Positions 26,772-35,749 of a DNA stretch of 64,000 bases are shown one piece after another. Made by a program: the position numbers and the translations under genes. The notes beneath the pieces were generated by a model that saw only the letters and a list, made by a program, of their open reading frames with translations, did no database searches and was not told where the DNA came from. This DNA comes from an uncultured Lachnospiraceae bacterium (lineage in GTDB: Bacteria; Bacillota; Clostridia; Lachnospirales; Lachnospiraceae). Positions within the stretch are counted from its first letter, which is position 1; every line of letters begins with the position of its first letter. Where the stretch lies: the NCBI GenBank assembly GCA_902781455.1, contig CACZJF010000004.1, forward strand, positions 1-64,000, in the 5' to 3' direction.

Positions 26772-26814
26772 TTGACAGTATAAAAACATTTGATAAAATA
26801 TAATTGTATCAAAT
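26772..26814 (+). promoter_or_regulatory. Promoter and inverted-repeat operator of the glutathione peroxidase gene
   Basis: TTGACA (26772-26777), 16-base spacer and TAAAAT (26794-26799). A perfect 8-bp inverted repeat ATTTGATA/TATCAAAT (26788-26795 and 26807-26814, 11 bases apart) covers the -10 region, a typical repressor position. A peroxide regulator (PerR or OhrR) is a natural candidate, but the half-sites do not closely match either consensus. Confidence 0.6.
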
Positions 26815-26886
26815 ATAATATCTGCTGTATGAACCGCCGGACAGCCAGCGAGGCAGAAACAACAGATCATTGAAAGGAGCAGCACT

Positions 26887-27432
26887 ATGAAAACAGTTTA
26901 TGATTTCACAGTAAAGGACAGACAGGGGAACGACGTCAGCCTGTCAGAGTATCAGGGCAAAGTCCTGCTGATCGTGAATACGGCTACGGGATGCGGCTTT
27001 ACCCCGCATTATGAGCCTCTGGAAGAGATGTATCAGGAGATGAAGGGGCAGGGCTTCGAAATTCTGGACTTCCCCTGCAACCAGTTCGCGAACCAGGCAC
27101 CCGGCAGCGATGACGAGATCCATGAATTCTGCACCATCAAATTCGGAACCCAGTTCCCGCAGTTTAAGAAGATTGATGTCAACGGAGAGACTGCGGATCC
27201 GCTGTTTGCCTGGCTTGCAACGGAAAAACCCTTCGAAGGCTTTGGGAAAGGCCTGAAAAATGCGGCGCTGAACAAGTTTGCCGCTATGAATAATAAGAAA
27301 TATGGCGATAAGACTTACATTGGCTGGAACTTCACAAAGTTTCTGATTGACCGGGAAGGCAAGGTCATAGCCAGGTTTGAGCCAACCGCGGACATGAAGG
27401 AAGTCAGAGAAGCGGTTGCTGCCGCGCTGTAA
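26887..27432 (+). CDS. Glutathione peroxidase family (thiol peroxidase)
   Basis: The 181-residue product has the GPx motifs NTATGCGFTPHYEPLE with peroxidatic cysteine C36, LDFPCNQFANQAPGS with the catalytic glutamine, and WNFTKFLID with the tryptophan. The catalytic residue is Cys, encoded TGC, not selenocysteine. Bacterial relatives usually take electrons from thioredoxin. RBS GAAAGGAGC precedes the ATG. It appears monocistronic and is preceded by an operator-like palindrome, fitting oxidative-stress control. Confidence 0.94.
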   Translation: MKTVYDFTVKDRQGNDVSLSEYQGKVLLIVNTATGCGFTPHYEPLEEMYQEMKGQGFEILDFPCNQFANQAPGSDDEIHEFCTIKFGTQFPQFKKIDVNGETADPLFAWLATEKPFEGFGKGLKNAALNKFAAMNNKKYGDKTYIGWNFTKFLIDREGKVIARFEPTADMKEVREAVAAAL

Positions 27433-27469
27433 ACAGATCGAAGGCTGTGGCGGAGTTCTCAACTTCATT

Positions 27470-27499
27470 TTGCTTATAAGGTGGATATTAGTATATAAT
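27470..27499 (+). promoter_or_regulatory. Promoter of the permease-kinase fusion gene
   Basis: TTGCTT (27470-27475), 18-base spacer, TATAAT (27494-27499). The predicted start near 27506 leaves a leader of about 40 nt. Confidence 0.6.
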
Positions 27500-27548
27500 A
27501 GACAGGAAAGACCGATCGAATCATACATCAGTGAGGAGATATCCTGGA

Positions 27549-30509
27549 ATGAGCAAAATGAATGCCACAGAAGGAACAGACACAGGCGGGAGTGCCATGC
27601 GGCGCTCTTTGTCTCTTCCTGGCGCATGGGCACTGTCCCTTGGGTGTGCAGTAGGCTGGGGGGCATTTATGATGCCCGGCAATACCTTTCTGCCTGTTGC
27701 GGGGCCGCTCGGCACGGTAATCGGAATCCTGACCGGTGCTCTGATCATGCTGATCGTCGGCGTCAACTACAGCTTTATGATGCAGGATTATCCTGACGCC
27801 GGCGGTGCTTTCAGCTATATCAAGGGAACCTTCGGCTATGATCATGGCTTTGTCGGGGCATGGTTCCTTCTGCTGACTTATACCGCGATCGTCTGGGCCA
27901 ATGCAACCGCCCTTCCTCTGATCGGCAGATTTCTGCTCGGCGACGTATTCCAGTTTGGGTTTACATACAGTATTGCCGGATTCCATGTTTATTTCGGCGA
28001 ATTGCTTCTTGCCTGCGGCGCGCTGATTGTCTGCGGGCTGCTCTGTGCGCACGGGCGGGCTGCTGTTCTGGTCCAGCTTGTCATGGCGCTGGTGCTGTGC
28101 GGCGGTGTGCTGCTTTGTTCTGTCGCGGTATTCAAAGGTCTGGATGGAGGACTGGCTTCCATCACACCGGCATTTGCGCCGGGCAGGAGCCGCCTGACAG
28201 GCGTCTTTACGATCATTGCCATGGGGCCGTGGGCTTTCATCGGCTTTGAGTCGATCTCCCACTCAGCGGAAGAGTTCCGTTTCCCTGTGAAGAAGGCCCT
28301 TATCGTTATGGCAGTTTCCCTTGCCTTCGGTGCCGCGATTTATTGTGTGCTGGCAGTGATCGCCGCGTCCACTTTGCCGGAGGGCTTTCGTAACTGGCCG
28401 GATTATATCGCTGCCCTGGACAGCCTTGATGTCAGGGAAGGAGCTCCGGTATTTTATGCCGTCCGAACTGCGCTTGGACCGGTCGGAACGCCTGTCCTGA
28501 TCTTCGTTGTACTTGGCGCTGTGCTGACCGGACTGGTAGGCAATACCCTGGCGACCAGCCGTCTGATTTACGCGATGGCAAAAGAAGGTATGATGCCGCG
28601 CAGGTGTTCCAGGCTGAACCGGCGGGGCGTTCCGGGCAATGCCGTCTGGCTGATTATCAGCATTTCTGTGTTCATTCCTCTGTTTGGGCGTACCGCGACC
28701 GGCTGGATTGTGGACGTGACAACAGTCGGGTCCGCGATTATCTATGCGTATGTATCGGCCTGCGCATTTGCAAAGGCACGGAAGGAGAGCCGGCATGTTG
28801 TTGCTGCGACCGGTTTCATCGGCCTTCTGATCTCCGCGGTTTTCCTGCTGTATTACCTGATCCCGAATCTTCTTGCCGTGACTGCCATGGGAAAGGAATC
28901 CTATCTGATTCTTGCATCCTGGAGCGCGCTTGGCCTTGTCATATTCCGCTTTCTGCTGCAGCACGACCAGAAGCGGCATATGGGACGGTCCACCGTCGTG
29001 TGGATCGTTATGCTTTCGCTCGCAATGTTTACGTCACTGGTCTGGATGCGCCAGTCCGCCGTGATGACAGCGAGTAAGGACATAGAAGGAATGAAAGCCT
29101 TCTACGCACAGGAGTTTATCGAAACACATGCGGCTCTTACTGAAGAAGATACGCAGAAGATGGAAGCTTTCATCGAGAAGGAGAAGATCGACTTTGAGAG
29201 ATCCCTGACGCAGGATACTGCCGTCGAGAGCATGTTCGTTGTCCTGTCGATGGCTATGCTGATCAGTATCTATTCCATCATACATAAGCGGGAGAGACAG
29301 ATCGAACGGGAGAAGATACTTGCGGAAGAAGCGAGCCGTGCCAAGACCAGCTTTTTATCCAATATGAGTCACGAGATCCGTACACCGATGAATGCGATCA
29401 TCGGTCTGGACAATATTGCCCTGAAGGATCCGGATCTTTCGCCGCAGACACGGGACCAGCTGGAAAAGATCGGGGCAAGCGCCAGACACCTGCTGGATCT
29501 GATCAACGATATTCTGGATATGAGCCGGATTGAATCCGGGAAAATGACCCTGAAGGAGGAAGAATTCCCGCTGAAGGATTTCCTCGGCCAGATCAACGTG
29601 ATTATCAATGGGCAGTGCCAGGATAAGGGACTGACCTATGAGTGGCGTGTTTCCGGGAAGACGCGTGACTATTATATCGGCGATGCCATGAAGCTCAAGC
29701 AGGTGATCATCAATATTCTCGGCAATGCTGTTAAGTTTACGGAGGCGCCCGGAACGGTCACGTTTATAACGGAGCAGATCTCCGATGCTGACGGCATCTG
29801 CCGGATGCGTTTTGTCATGCAGGATACAGGAATCGGGATGAGCGAGGAATATATCCCGAAGATCTTCGAGACCTTTTCACAGGAGAACAGTGAGGCCGCA
29901 AACCGGTACGGCAGCACAGGCCTCGGTATGGCAATCACCAAGAATCTTGTCGAGATGATGGACGGCGAGATTCATGTAGAAAGCAGGAAGGGTGTGGGCA
30001 GCACCTTCACCGTTACGGTACCCCTGAAACCGTCGGAGCACGTTCAGGAAGCTGCTTCGGATGTTTCCGGATCAGGAAGCGTGGATACGCAAACAGCTCT
30101 TCCGGCGGAAGAGAGCGCAGATTCTCTGGAAGGGCATCATGTGCTGATCGCGGAGGACATTGATCTGAACGCGGAGATCCTGTCTGACTTGCTTGAGATG
30201 GAAGGAATCACTTCTGACCGTGCGGAGAACGGGCGCATTGCGGTAGAGATGTTCCAGACCTATGAGACTGATTATTACGATGCAATCCTGATGGATCTTC
30301 GTATGCCCGTCATGGATGGCCTGGAAGCAACACGCATCATTCGTTCGCTTTCACGCTCTGACGCAGGGAAGGTTCCGATCATTGCCATGACAGCCAACGC
30401 TTTTGACGTGGACGTACAGAATTCACTGCAGGCGGGTATGAATGAACACCTTGCCAAGCCTGTTGACCCGGAACAGCTGTATGCAACACTGAGGAAACTG
30501 ATCCTTTAG
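27549..30509 (+). CDS. Amino-acid permease fused to hybrid histidine kinase
   Basis: The 986-residue protein combines two normally separate proteins. Residues about 15-470 form an APC-superfamily permease with some 12 hydrophobic segments and the early motif [15 protein letters not shown]. Two more membrane helices flank an extracytoplasmic stretch of about 60-80 residues. Then come a HisKA domain with phospho-acceptor H608 ([11 protein letters not shown]), a HATPase domain (N box [12 protein letters not shown] boxes DTGIGM and STGLGMAI) and a receiver domain with D916 (ILMDLRMP). This suggests a transporter-like sensor of an amino acid or amine that signals by phosphotransfer. The output partner is not adjacent. 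RBS GAGGAG at 27533. Confidence 0.92.
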   Translation: MSKMNATEGTDTGGSAMRRSLSLPGAWALSLGCAVGWGAFMMPGNTFLPVAGPLGTVIGILTGALIMLIVGVNYSFMMQDYPDAGGAFSYIKGTFGYDHGFVGAWFLLLTYTAIVWANATALPLIGRFLLGDVFQFGFTYSIAGFHVYFGELLLACGALIVCGLLCAHGRAAVLVQLVMALVLCGGVLLCSVAVFKGLDGGLASITPAFAPGRSRLTGVFTIIAMGPWAFIGFESISHSAEEFRFPVKKALIVMAVSLAFGAAIYCVLAVIAASTLPEGFRNWPDYIAALDSLDVREGAPVFYAVRTALGPVGTPVLIFVVLGAVLTGLVGNTLATSRLIYAMAKEGMMPRRCSRLNRRGVPGNAVWLIISISVFIPLFGRTATGWIVDVTTVGSAIIYAYVSACAFAKARKESRHVVAATGFIGLLISAVFLLYYLIPNLLAVTAMGKESYLILASWSALGLVIFRFLLQHDQKRHMGRSTVVWIVMLSLAMFTSLVWMRQSAVMTASKDIEGMKAFYAQEFIETHAALTEEDTQKMEAFIEKEKIDFERSLTQDTAVESMFVVLSMAMLISIYSIIHKRERQIEREKILAEEASRAKTSFLSNMSHEIRTPMNAIIGLDNIALKDPDLSPQTRDQLEKIGASARHLLDLINDILDMSRIESGKMTLKEEEFPLKDFLGQINVIINGQCQDKGLTYEWRVSGKTRDYYIGDAMKLKQVIINILGNAVKFTEAPGTVTFITEQISDADGICRMRFVMQDTGIGMSEEYIPKIFETFSQENSEAANRYGSTGLGMAITKNLVEMMDGEIHVESRKGVGSTFTVTVPLKPSEHVQEAASDVSGSGSVDTQTALPAEESADSLEGHHVLIAEDIDLNAEILSDLLEMEGITSDRAENGRIAVEMFQTYETDYYDAILMDLRMPVMDGLEATRIIRSLSRSDAGKVPIIAMTANAFDVDVQNSLQAGMNEHLAKPVDPEQLYATLRKLIL

Positions 30510-30564
30510 CAGAAGCGATGTGATCAGACGATGCACCGGTTGTGGTGCCGGAGGAACAGTCCAT

Positions 30565-31605
30565 ATGAGATTTATCGGGAACAAAACGCAGCTTTTAAAC
30601 AACATCAAAGACGTTGTTGACAGACATGCGAAAGAAGCAGCGTCATTCTGCGATATCTTTTCCGGGACGGCTGCTGTCGCCCGGTTTTTTAAAGAATGGT
30701 ACGAAGTCTATTCCAATGACATCCTGTACTTTTCCTACTGCCTGCAGAGGGGAACGATTGAGAACCCCGGCAGGCCGTCTTTTGATCATCTGAGAGAGCT
30801 CAGGGGAATCTCGGATCCGATCCGGTATTTCAATACCTTCCCGGTGGAGGAGATGGAGTGCCTGGAAAACAGCAGGCGTCTGTTTCAGAACAGCTATGCC
30901 CCGGCCGGCGGGAGAATGTATGTCACCGACGCGAATGCGCTGCGGATTGACTATGCCCGGAACAAGATTGAGAACTGGCATGATGAGAGGCTGCTGACCG
31001 ATGACGAATATTATTATCTGGTTGCGTCGGTCATTGAAGGGATTCCGTATGTTTCGAACATAGCAGGAACATACGGAGCGTACAACAAGACGTGGGATCC
31101 CCGTTCGTACAAGCAGTTTCTGCTGCAGGACCTGCCTGTTGTCAGCAACGGACGCAGCAACAGGTCATACAACATGGACGGCGCGCAGCTTCTGCAAAAG
31201 ATCAGCGGAGACATTCTCTACATTGACCCACCTTACAATGCGCGGCAGTATCTGCCGAATTATCATGTACTGGAGACTGCGGCGAAGTATGATTTTCCTA
31301 AGCTGAAGGGAGTAACCGGACAGCGCGCGGATGCACCGCAGCGTTCAGAGTTCTGTTCTAAAAAGACGGTGGTACATGCCTTTGACGAGCTGATGAAGCA
31401 CGCCCGGTTCCGGCATATCATTCTCAGTTACAACACGGATGGGCTTATGACGCTGGACGAGATAGAGATGACGATGAAAAAATACGGGAGGGAGGAGTCC
31501 TTTGAAGTGAACTACATTCCCTACCGCAGATTTAAGAGCAGACGTGATATTGTTCAGGAGGATGAACTGAAGGAGATGCTGATCTACATTCAGAAAGACA
31601 TCTGA
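30565..31605 (+). CDS. Orphan D12-class adenine-specific DNA methyltransferase
   Basis: The 346-residue protein begins MRFIGNKTQLLNNI and has the SAM-binding motif FCDIFSGTAAVARFF and the catalytic motif IV DPPYNARQY, which define N6-adenine methyltransferases of the D12 (MethyltransfD12, COG3392) type. No restriction endonuclease or specificity gene is next to it. It may therefore be a solitary regulatory or protective methylase, or a remnant of a restriction system. RBS GGAGGAAC precedes the ATG at 30565. Its stop touches the stop of the convergent carD gene with no base between. Confidence 0.88.
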   Translation: MRFIGNKTQLLNNIKDVVDRHAKEAASFCDIFSGTAAVARFFKEWYEVYSNDILYFSYCLQRGTIENPGRPSFDHLRELRGISDPIRYFNTFPVEEMECLENSRRLFQNSYAPAGGRMYVTDANALRIDYARNKIENWHDERLLTDDEYYYLVASVIEGIPYVSNIAGTYGAYNKTWDPRSYKQFLLQDLPVVSNGRSNRSYNMDGAQLLQKISGDILYIDPPYNARQYLPNYHVLETAAKYDFPKLKGVTGQRADAPQRSEFCSKKTVVHAFDELMKHARFRHIILSYNTDGLMTLDEIEMTMKKYGREESFEVNYIPYRRFKSRRDIVQEDELKEMLIYIQKDI

Positions 31606-32112
31606 TCAGCTGTTCTCAAAAGCGCCCATCAGCATGTCTTTCGCCTCACCGGCATCCATCTTCAGGACCACGGAGAATTCCTCGACAAGTTTCTCTGTGG
31701 CAGCCTTGAAATAACGGTCGTCCGTTGCGGTGACCTTCTTTCCCTTCTGCCTGCGTGATTCGATGCGCTGGGTGAGCGTCTTGACCAGGCAGAGCCATTC
31801 ACGGCAGTTTCCGGAATGCAGCGCTTTCGAATAGGAGATCTCCTGCTGGCGGGCACTCTGCTCCGGGAGCGTCTCAATCTGAGGGATATCTTCAAGCAGC
31901 TGCTTCGTCTCCTCAGGAGAGATCAGATTCCGCATGATCACCTTCTGGTTGTCAACCGGAGTCATAATCTTGCAGGACTGATCGTGAAGCGGACGGAGAA
32001 TATAGCATTCACGTCCGGCCGGGCTTCCGGCAGAGGGTTCCATCACTTCAGTTCCCATGACTTCACAGACACCACTGTTACCATACGATATAAACTCACC
32101 AATGCAGAACAT
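31606..32112 (-). CDS. CarD-family transcription regulator
   Basis: The start at 32112 is preceded on the minus strand by AAGGAG at 8 bases; a longer in-frame start at 32193 is not supported. The 168-residue product begins MFCIGEFISYGNSGVCEV, the RNA-polymerase-interacting domain of CarD/CdnL, and continues with the helical C-terminal domain (EWLCLVKTLTQRIESRRQKGKKVTATDDRYF) that contacts promoter DNA. CarD proteins stabilise or tune open complexes, notably at rRNA promoters. The gene is convergent with the DNA methyltransferase and divergent from the long leader at 32249. Confidence 0.87.
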   Translation of the reverse strand: MFCIGEFISYGNSGVCEVMGTEVMEPSAGSPAGRECYILRPLHDQSCKIMTPVDNQKVIMRNLISPEETKQLLEDIPQIETLPEQSARQQEISYSKALHSGNCREWLCLVKTLTQRIESRRQKGKKVTATDDRYFKAATEKLVEEFSVVLKMDAGEAKDMLMGAFENS

Positions 32113-32213
32113 TCCCGGCACTCCTTTCATCAGTCTTTTCCGATCTTGTCCAGCAAACGTCGAAATCCTTCTGATTCGCTGTATGATTATCATGAAAGAT
32201 TAGCTGAACACTA

Positions 32214-32242
32214 TTGACATCTTTACAGTACACTGATATTAT
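32214..32242 (+). promoter_or_regulatory. sigmaA-type promoter heading a long leader
   Basis: TTGACA (32214-32219), 17-base spacer, TATTAT (32237-32242). Transcription to the right would start near 32249, about 400 bases before the next gene at 32655. The promoter lies about 100 bases upstream of the divergent carD start. Confidence 0.7.
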
Positions 32243-32248
32243 ATCAAG

Positions 32249-32654
32249 TTTTGCTTTGAAAAGTAATGATGCGAAACGGATAAATATAGGCGAAAAAGCC
32301 TGGTTTCGCTGTCACATTTTTACGAAAGACATAGACGGCATCGATGGGAAAAACGACGGATTTCCGAATGCCGTAAGGGGTGCGAAGCCGTGCCCGGCAG
32401 AGTCAATCACAACATTTCGAAGAAAAGAGGAATCCTGCTGTGACCTTCACGCATCAGACTGCGTCCTATGGGGTGAAGAGGGAAATGTAAGACAGGTGTT
32501 CCGGTCAGTGGTGTATAGAGCACAGCGCAGCAAAAGCAGAATATGCTTGCGAAAGACCATGTTCTATAATACTATTTGAGTATAGACGGAAACATGATCA
32601 AACATCCCGAATGAGTTGTGGATATATGAGAAAGGGTTACACGGGAGGTGTGAG
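32249..32654 (+). other. Long candidate structured leader before the exported protein gene
   Basis: No credible gene is seen in these 400 bases. The first part can fold: arms GCGAAAC/GTTTCGC (about 32272-32315) enclose a smaller hairpin AGGC-GAAAA-AGCCT. Farther on, ACGGCA/TGCCGT (about 32336-32372) enclose GGAAA/TTTCC. This could be an untranslated leader with a regulatory RNA. The signatures of c-di-GMP, c-di-AMP, TPP or cobalamin riboswitches were not found. A second possible -10 (TATAAT at 32565) means a shorter transcript cannot be excluded. Confidence 0.45.
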
Positions 32655-33560
32655 ATGAAAAAGAACAGGATACATATGAACAATAGATGGTTTCTTCGTT
32701 TTTTGGTGGCAGTGGTTACGACCGTCATCAGCCTGTCGTTTACAGTCATAGCGGGAGATATGGCAGGCAGCGATATCGGGGCTGTGAAAAAAGCAGTAAA
32801 GTCCTTTGAAAACGATTATCCGTTTGACTTGTTGAATATGGTTGAGAATGATAACAGTACGGGGAAGGACAGCCGGGAGCTTCCTGCTGCGGTTAACCCG
32901 GATCAGAAACCATTCTGGGTGTATTCCAACTACATCGATTTCAGTCCGATCCTGCTGACGTCAGTCTTCTATGGGAGAGGTGTCACCTATTTCGTCGTGG
33001 AGGTCAGCAAGGACGGGAGAACCTATGATCAGTACTGGAAGCCCAATGACGCTCCTTTCGCCTACTACGACGGCAGATACAAAATCGGAGGACTGACGCC
33101 TGATAAGGTCTATTATGTGAGGCTGCGTGCGACAGATATGTTTGGACGGTATGACAATGGAGTGTTCTATAACACAAAAGTCCATACAGGCAAGCCGAAA
33201 CTGCAGGTCAAGTCGATCTCGATGAAGGCGGTCAAGGTAAAAAGGCACAGCCGGACTTATTACTACTATGGCTGGTTTTACAAAAGTAAGATCAAGGAAT
33301 ACTGGTACACCTATAAGATCAAGGTGACGGTCAAGATGAAGAAGAAACCCGGAACCCCCGGAGTCTTTATCAACAATGAGTGGGTGAAGGGCAATAAGAA
33401 GACGTATAAGATTACGCTGCCAAAGAGTGGTTACTTTACCTACAACAGCAAGAAGTCTCCCAAACACCGCAAGAAGTTTTTTGTAGGCGTTTACTCCGCT
33501 TTCAGTAAGGAATATGGCGGCTGCTCACCGCTCAAGTATAAGAATAAGAAAATTTCGTGA
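32655..33560 (+). CDS. Exported basic protein with fibronectin-III-like region
   Basis: The start at 32655 has GGGAGG upstream. The 301-residue product has a signal peptide (basic start, hydrophobic stretch about 13-36). A central part around 90-185 has the pattern of an Fn3-type beta-sandwich (VEVSKDGRTYDQYW then LTPDKVYYVRLRATDMFGRY). The last 110 residues are very rich in Lys and Tyr (YKIKVTVKMKKKPG). No enzyme motif is visible. A cell-surface or secreted adhesive role is inferred. It is preceded by the long leader and followed by a strong terminator, so it is a single-gene unit. Confidence 0.72.
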   Translation: MKKNRIHMNNRWFLRFLVAVVTTVISLSFTVIAGDMAGSDIGAVKKAVKSFENDYPFDLLNMVENDNSTGKDSRELPAAVNPDQKPFWVYSNYIDFSPILLTSVFYGRGVTYFVVEVSKDGRTYDQYWKPNDAPFAYYDGRYKIGGLTPDKVYYVRLRATDMFGRYDNGVFYNTKVHTGKPKLQVKSISMKAVKVKRHSRTYYYYGWFYKSKIKEYWYTYKIKVTVKMKKKPGTPGVFINNEWVKGNKKTYKITLPKSGYFTYNSKKSPKHRKKFFVGVYSAFSKEYGGCSPLKYKNKKIS

Positions 33561-33613
33561 ATGACAAAAGAGTATTTGAGATACAGAGCGCGATTTGTAT
33601 CATACTCTTCCGG

Positions 33614-33656
33614 AGGGACTGCCGCATCTGGTGCGGCAGTCCCTTCTGATTGTTTT
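33614..33656 (+). terminator. Rho-independent terminator
   Basis: Perfect 13-bp GC-rich stem (33614-33626 with 33632-33644), 5-base loop, then a T-rich stretch. It ends the exported protein gene. Confidence 0.85.
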
Positions 33657-33661
33657 ATCCC

Positions 33662-33691
33662 TTCACAAATGAAAGCGTCTGGAATTATACT
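33662..33691 (+). promoter_or_regulatory. Probable promoter of the trmO gene
   Basis: TTCACA (33662-33667), 18-base spacer, TATACT (33686-33691). A start near 33698 excludes the in-frame ATG at 33694 and supports one of the later ATGs. Confidence 0.55.
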
Positions 33692-33753
33692 AAGTGTGCA
33701 TCCTGAAGTGTGCGATGAAGGAGCAAAAACAACGCTCCCCAATTGAGGCAGCT

Positions 33754-34446
33754 ATGGAAAAGATCAGAACAATTGCATGGATCCGAAGTGATTTTCCCGA
33801 GAAATTTGGAATTCCGCGGCAGAGTGGTATCATAGAAGAGCTGAAGGCTGAGATCGTCTTTGAGAAAGAATTCCGCGATCCGAACTGTATCCTGGGACTG
33901 GAGGAGTTCTCGCATCTGTGGCTGATCTGGGCGTTCTCTGAAAATGAGAAGGCCGGCTGGTCGCCTACCGTGATTCCGCCGAGGCTTGGCGGAAGGATTC
34001 ACAAGGGCGTGTTCGCGACCCGTTCCCCCTTCCGTCCCAACCCGATCGGGATGTCCTGCGTCAGGCTGGAGTCAATTGAGATGACGCGCGATAACGGGCC
34101 GGTTCTGCATGTTCTGGGAGCGGATCTTCTGGACCGGACGCCGATTCTTGACATCAAGCCCTATATCCGCTATACCGACTGCCATCCGGACGCCGTGAGC
34201 GGATTTGCCGACAGGGTGAAGGATTACCGGCTGGAAGTGGTGTTTCCGGAGGAGCTTCTGGAAAAGCTGCCTGAGAGCAAGAGAGCGGCGGCAGTAAAGA
34301 TTCTGGAAGAAGATCCCCGGCCTGCGTATCAGAACGATCCCGCCCGGCGGTACGGAACTGCGTTTGCCGGATGGGACATCCGGTACCATGTGAAGGACAA
34401 GGTTCTGACCGTCTGTGAAGTTGTTCCGTATCAGTCCCGTGCATGA
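33754..34446 (+). CDS. trmO: tRNA (t6A37) N6-methyltransferase TrmO-type protein
   Basis: TrmO methylates N6-threonylcarbamoyladenosine at position 37 of some tRNAs. The 230-residue protein shows the family order: IRTIAWIRSDFPEKFGIPRQSG, then EEFSHLWLIWAF, then the strongly conserved RLGGRIHKGVFATRSPFRPNPIG and LDIKPYIRYTD. The ATG at 33754 gives a start typical of the family; its RBS is weak, and an ATG at 33715 is possible. The gene seems to stand alone. Confidence 0.88.
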   Translation: MEKIRTIAWIRSDFPEKFGIPRQSGIIEELKAEIVFEKEFRDPNCILGLEEFSHLWLIWAFSENEKAGWSPTVIPPRLGGRIHKGVFATRSPFRPNPIGMSCVRLESIEMTRDNGPVLHVLGADLLDRTPILDIKPYIRYTDCHPDAVSGFADRVKDYRLEVVFPEELLEKLPESKRAAAVKILEEDPRPAYQNDPARRYGTAFAGWDIRYHVKDKVLTVCEVVPYQSRA

Positions 34447-34550
34447 ATGCTGCACACAGGTGCCGTTTGGCGGAGGCTGATCTCGTATAAAAGAAGACCG
34501 GACAGAGTCAGATATCCACATAAGTCAGATGAGAGGGAAGGAATACCGGT

Positions 34551-35657
34551 ATGGAATATGCCGCTTATACCGTACAGGACGACCATGTCATACTGTACCG
34601 TCTCTATGGGACGGGGCCGGTTGTTGAAGTCCCGGACCGGATTGATGGAAGAAGGGTGGAGATTCTTGCGGACCATCTGTTTGCCGATGAGATGTCTGCC
34701 CTTGGTGATCCGAAGCAGATGTCTCTGGCAAGAATGGAAGGAAATTCCTGGACAGGGCTGAAAGGGGAGGCGCTGTCCGCTTTTTTCCCGGATTCTGGGT
34801 GTGGGGGACCGGCCGGATCACAGGAGAATCCGGAAAGGGAACTGCCGGCACGGGTGATGAAGACCCTGGAGAAGGAAGCGCTCCGCGCGGACAGGGTCAG
34901 TGTGGTACACATTCCGGAAGGGGTAAAGCAGATCGGAAATTATGCGTTCTATGGCCTCTATCAGCTCAGGGAGGTCAGCTTTCCTTCCACAATACAGAGG
35001 ATCGGCTGGGGAATGTTCAACGGCTGCAGGAAGGTAAACCGGCTGGTGCTTGAACTGAAAGAAACACAGGAGCTGACGCCTCCTGCGATGAAGGAACTGC
35101 TGGACACGCTGCCAAATGAGCTTGACGTGATTGTCAGAAGAGATGATGAGGAGCTTTATCGTCTCCGCTTTCCGGCTTATTATGAGGAGGGAAAGGAGAA
35201 TACGCCCGCCAGGATTATTGAGATCATCTATCACGGAACAGGGCATCAGTACAGGAACTGCTTTCTGAACAGGGTGCTTCAGTTTGACCGCTACGACGAA
35301 GTGTTTCCTCTGGCTGCAGCACAGGAGAGTCCCCAGACCAATGTGCACCTGATCCTGAACCGTTTCCGGTCGGGACCGGCGCCGAAGAAGGAGATGCAGC
35401 AGCGGTATCTGGAGTACCTCCGCCGGGAGCACACTGTGCTGATGGATGAAATTCTGTCAGATCCTGACTTCGGCCCGGAATCGGAGCTGAGGATTCTTGA
35501 CGGGATGGAATTCTTTACATCGACATTGATCGATGCATCGATACAAGCTGCCTCCCGGAAAGGGAATTCCCGTGCAGTCAGCTGCCTGATGGAAATTCGC
35601 GGCCGGCGTTTTGCAGGGGGCAGTGCAGGAAAGAGCAGAAGCAGATATGAGCTGTGA
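34551..35657 (+). CDS. LRR-containing cytoplasmic protein of a MoxR-VWA cassette
   Basis: The 368-residue protein has no signal peptide. Residues about 118-165 (VHIPEGVKQIGNYAFYGLYQLREVSFPSTIQRIG) are a BspA-like leucine-rich repeat of the LRR_5 type. The N-terminal region YRLYGTGPVVEVPDRIDGRRV looks like the start of the same repeat kind, interrupted by an insertion. The C-terminal half is helical and without a recognised domain. It lies directly before the VWA-like protein and MoxR ATPase, all on the same strand and with small gaps, so it is probably a partner or target of that pair. RBS AGGGAAGGA. Confidence 0.65.
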   Translation: MEYAAYTVQDDHVILYRLYGTGPVVEVPDRIDGRRVEILADHLFADEMSALGDPKQMSLARMEGNSWTGLKGEALSAFFPDSGCGGPAGSQENPERELPARVMKTLEKEALRADRVSVVHIPEGVKQIGNYAFYGLYQLREVSFPSTIQRIGWGMFNGCRKVNRLVLELKETQELTPPAMKELLDTLPNELDVIVRRDDEELYRLRFPAYYEEGKENTPARIIEIIYHGTGHQYRNCFLNRVLQFDRYDEVFPLAAAQESPQTNVHLILNRFRSGPAPKKEMQQRYLEYLRREHTVLMDEILSDPDFGPESELRILDGMEFFTSTLIDASIQAASRKGNSRAVSCLMEIRGRRFAGGSAGKSRSRYEL

Positions 35658-35749
35658 CTGTCTGTGTCCGGGAAGGCCGGCGGTGTTCCTGACGCGGCGC
35701 AGTGAACCATCGGTACACGCTCAGCATCGGAATATACACAGGGTTACAG

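Noticed and set aside
26992..26994. Selenocysteine in the glutathione peroxidase active site
   Set aside because: The catalytic codon is TGC (Cys), not TGA, and the frame needs no recoding.
32249..32450. c-di-GMP-I, c-di-AMP (ydaO) or cobalamin riboswitch in the long leader
   Set aside because: The diagnostic GCAAACC / GACGCAAAGCC, the ydaO core and the B12 box were not found. Only generic hairpins are visible.
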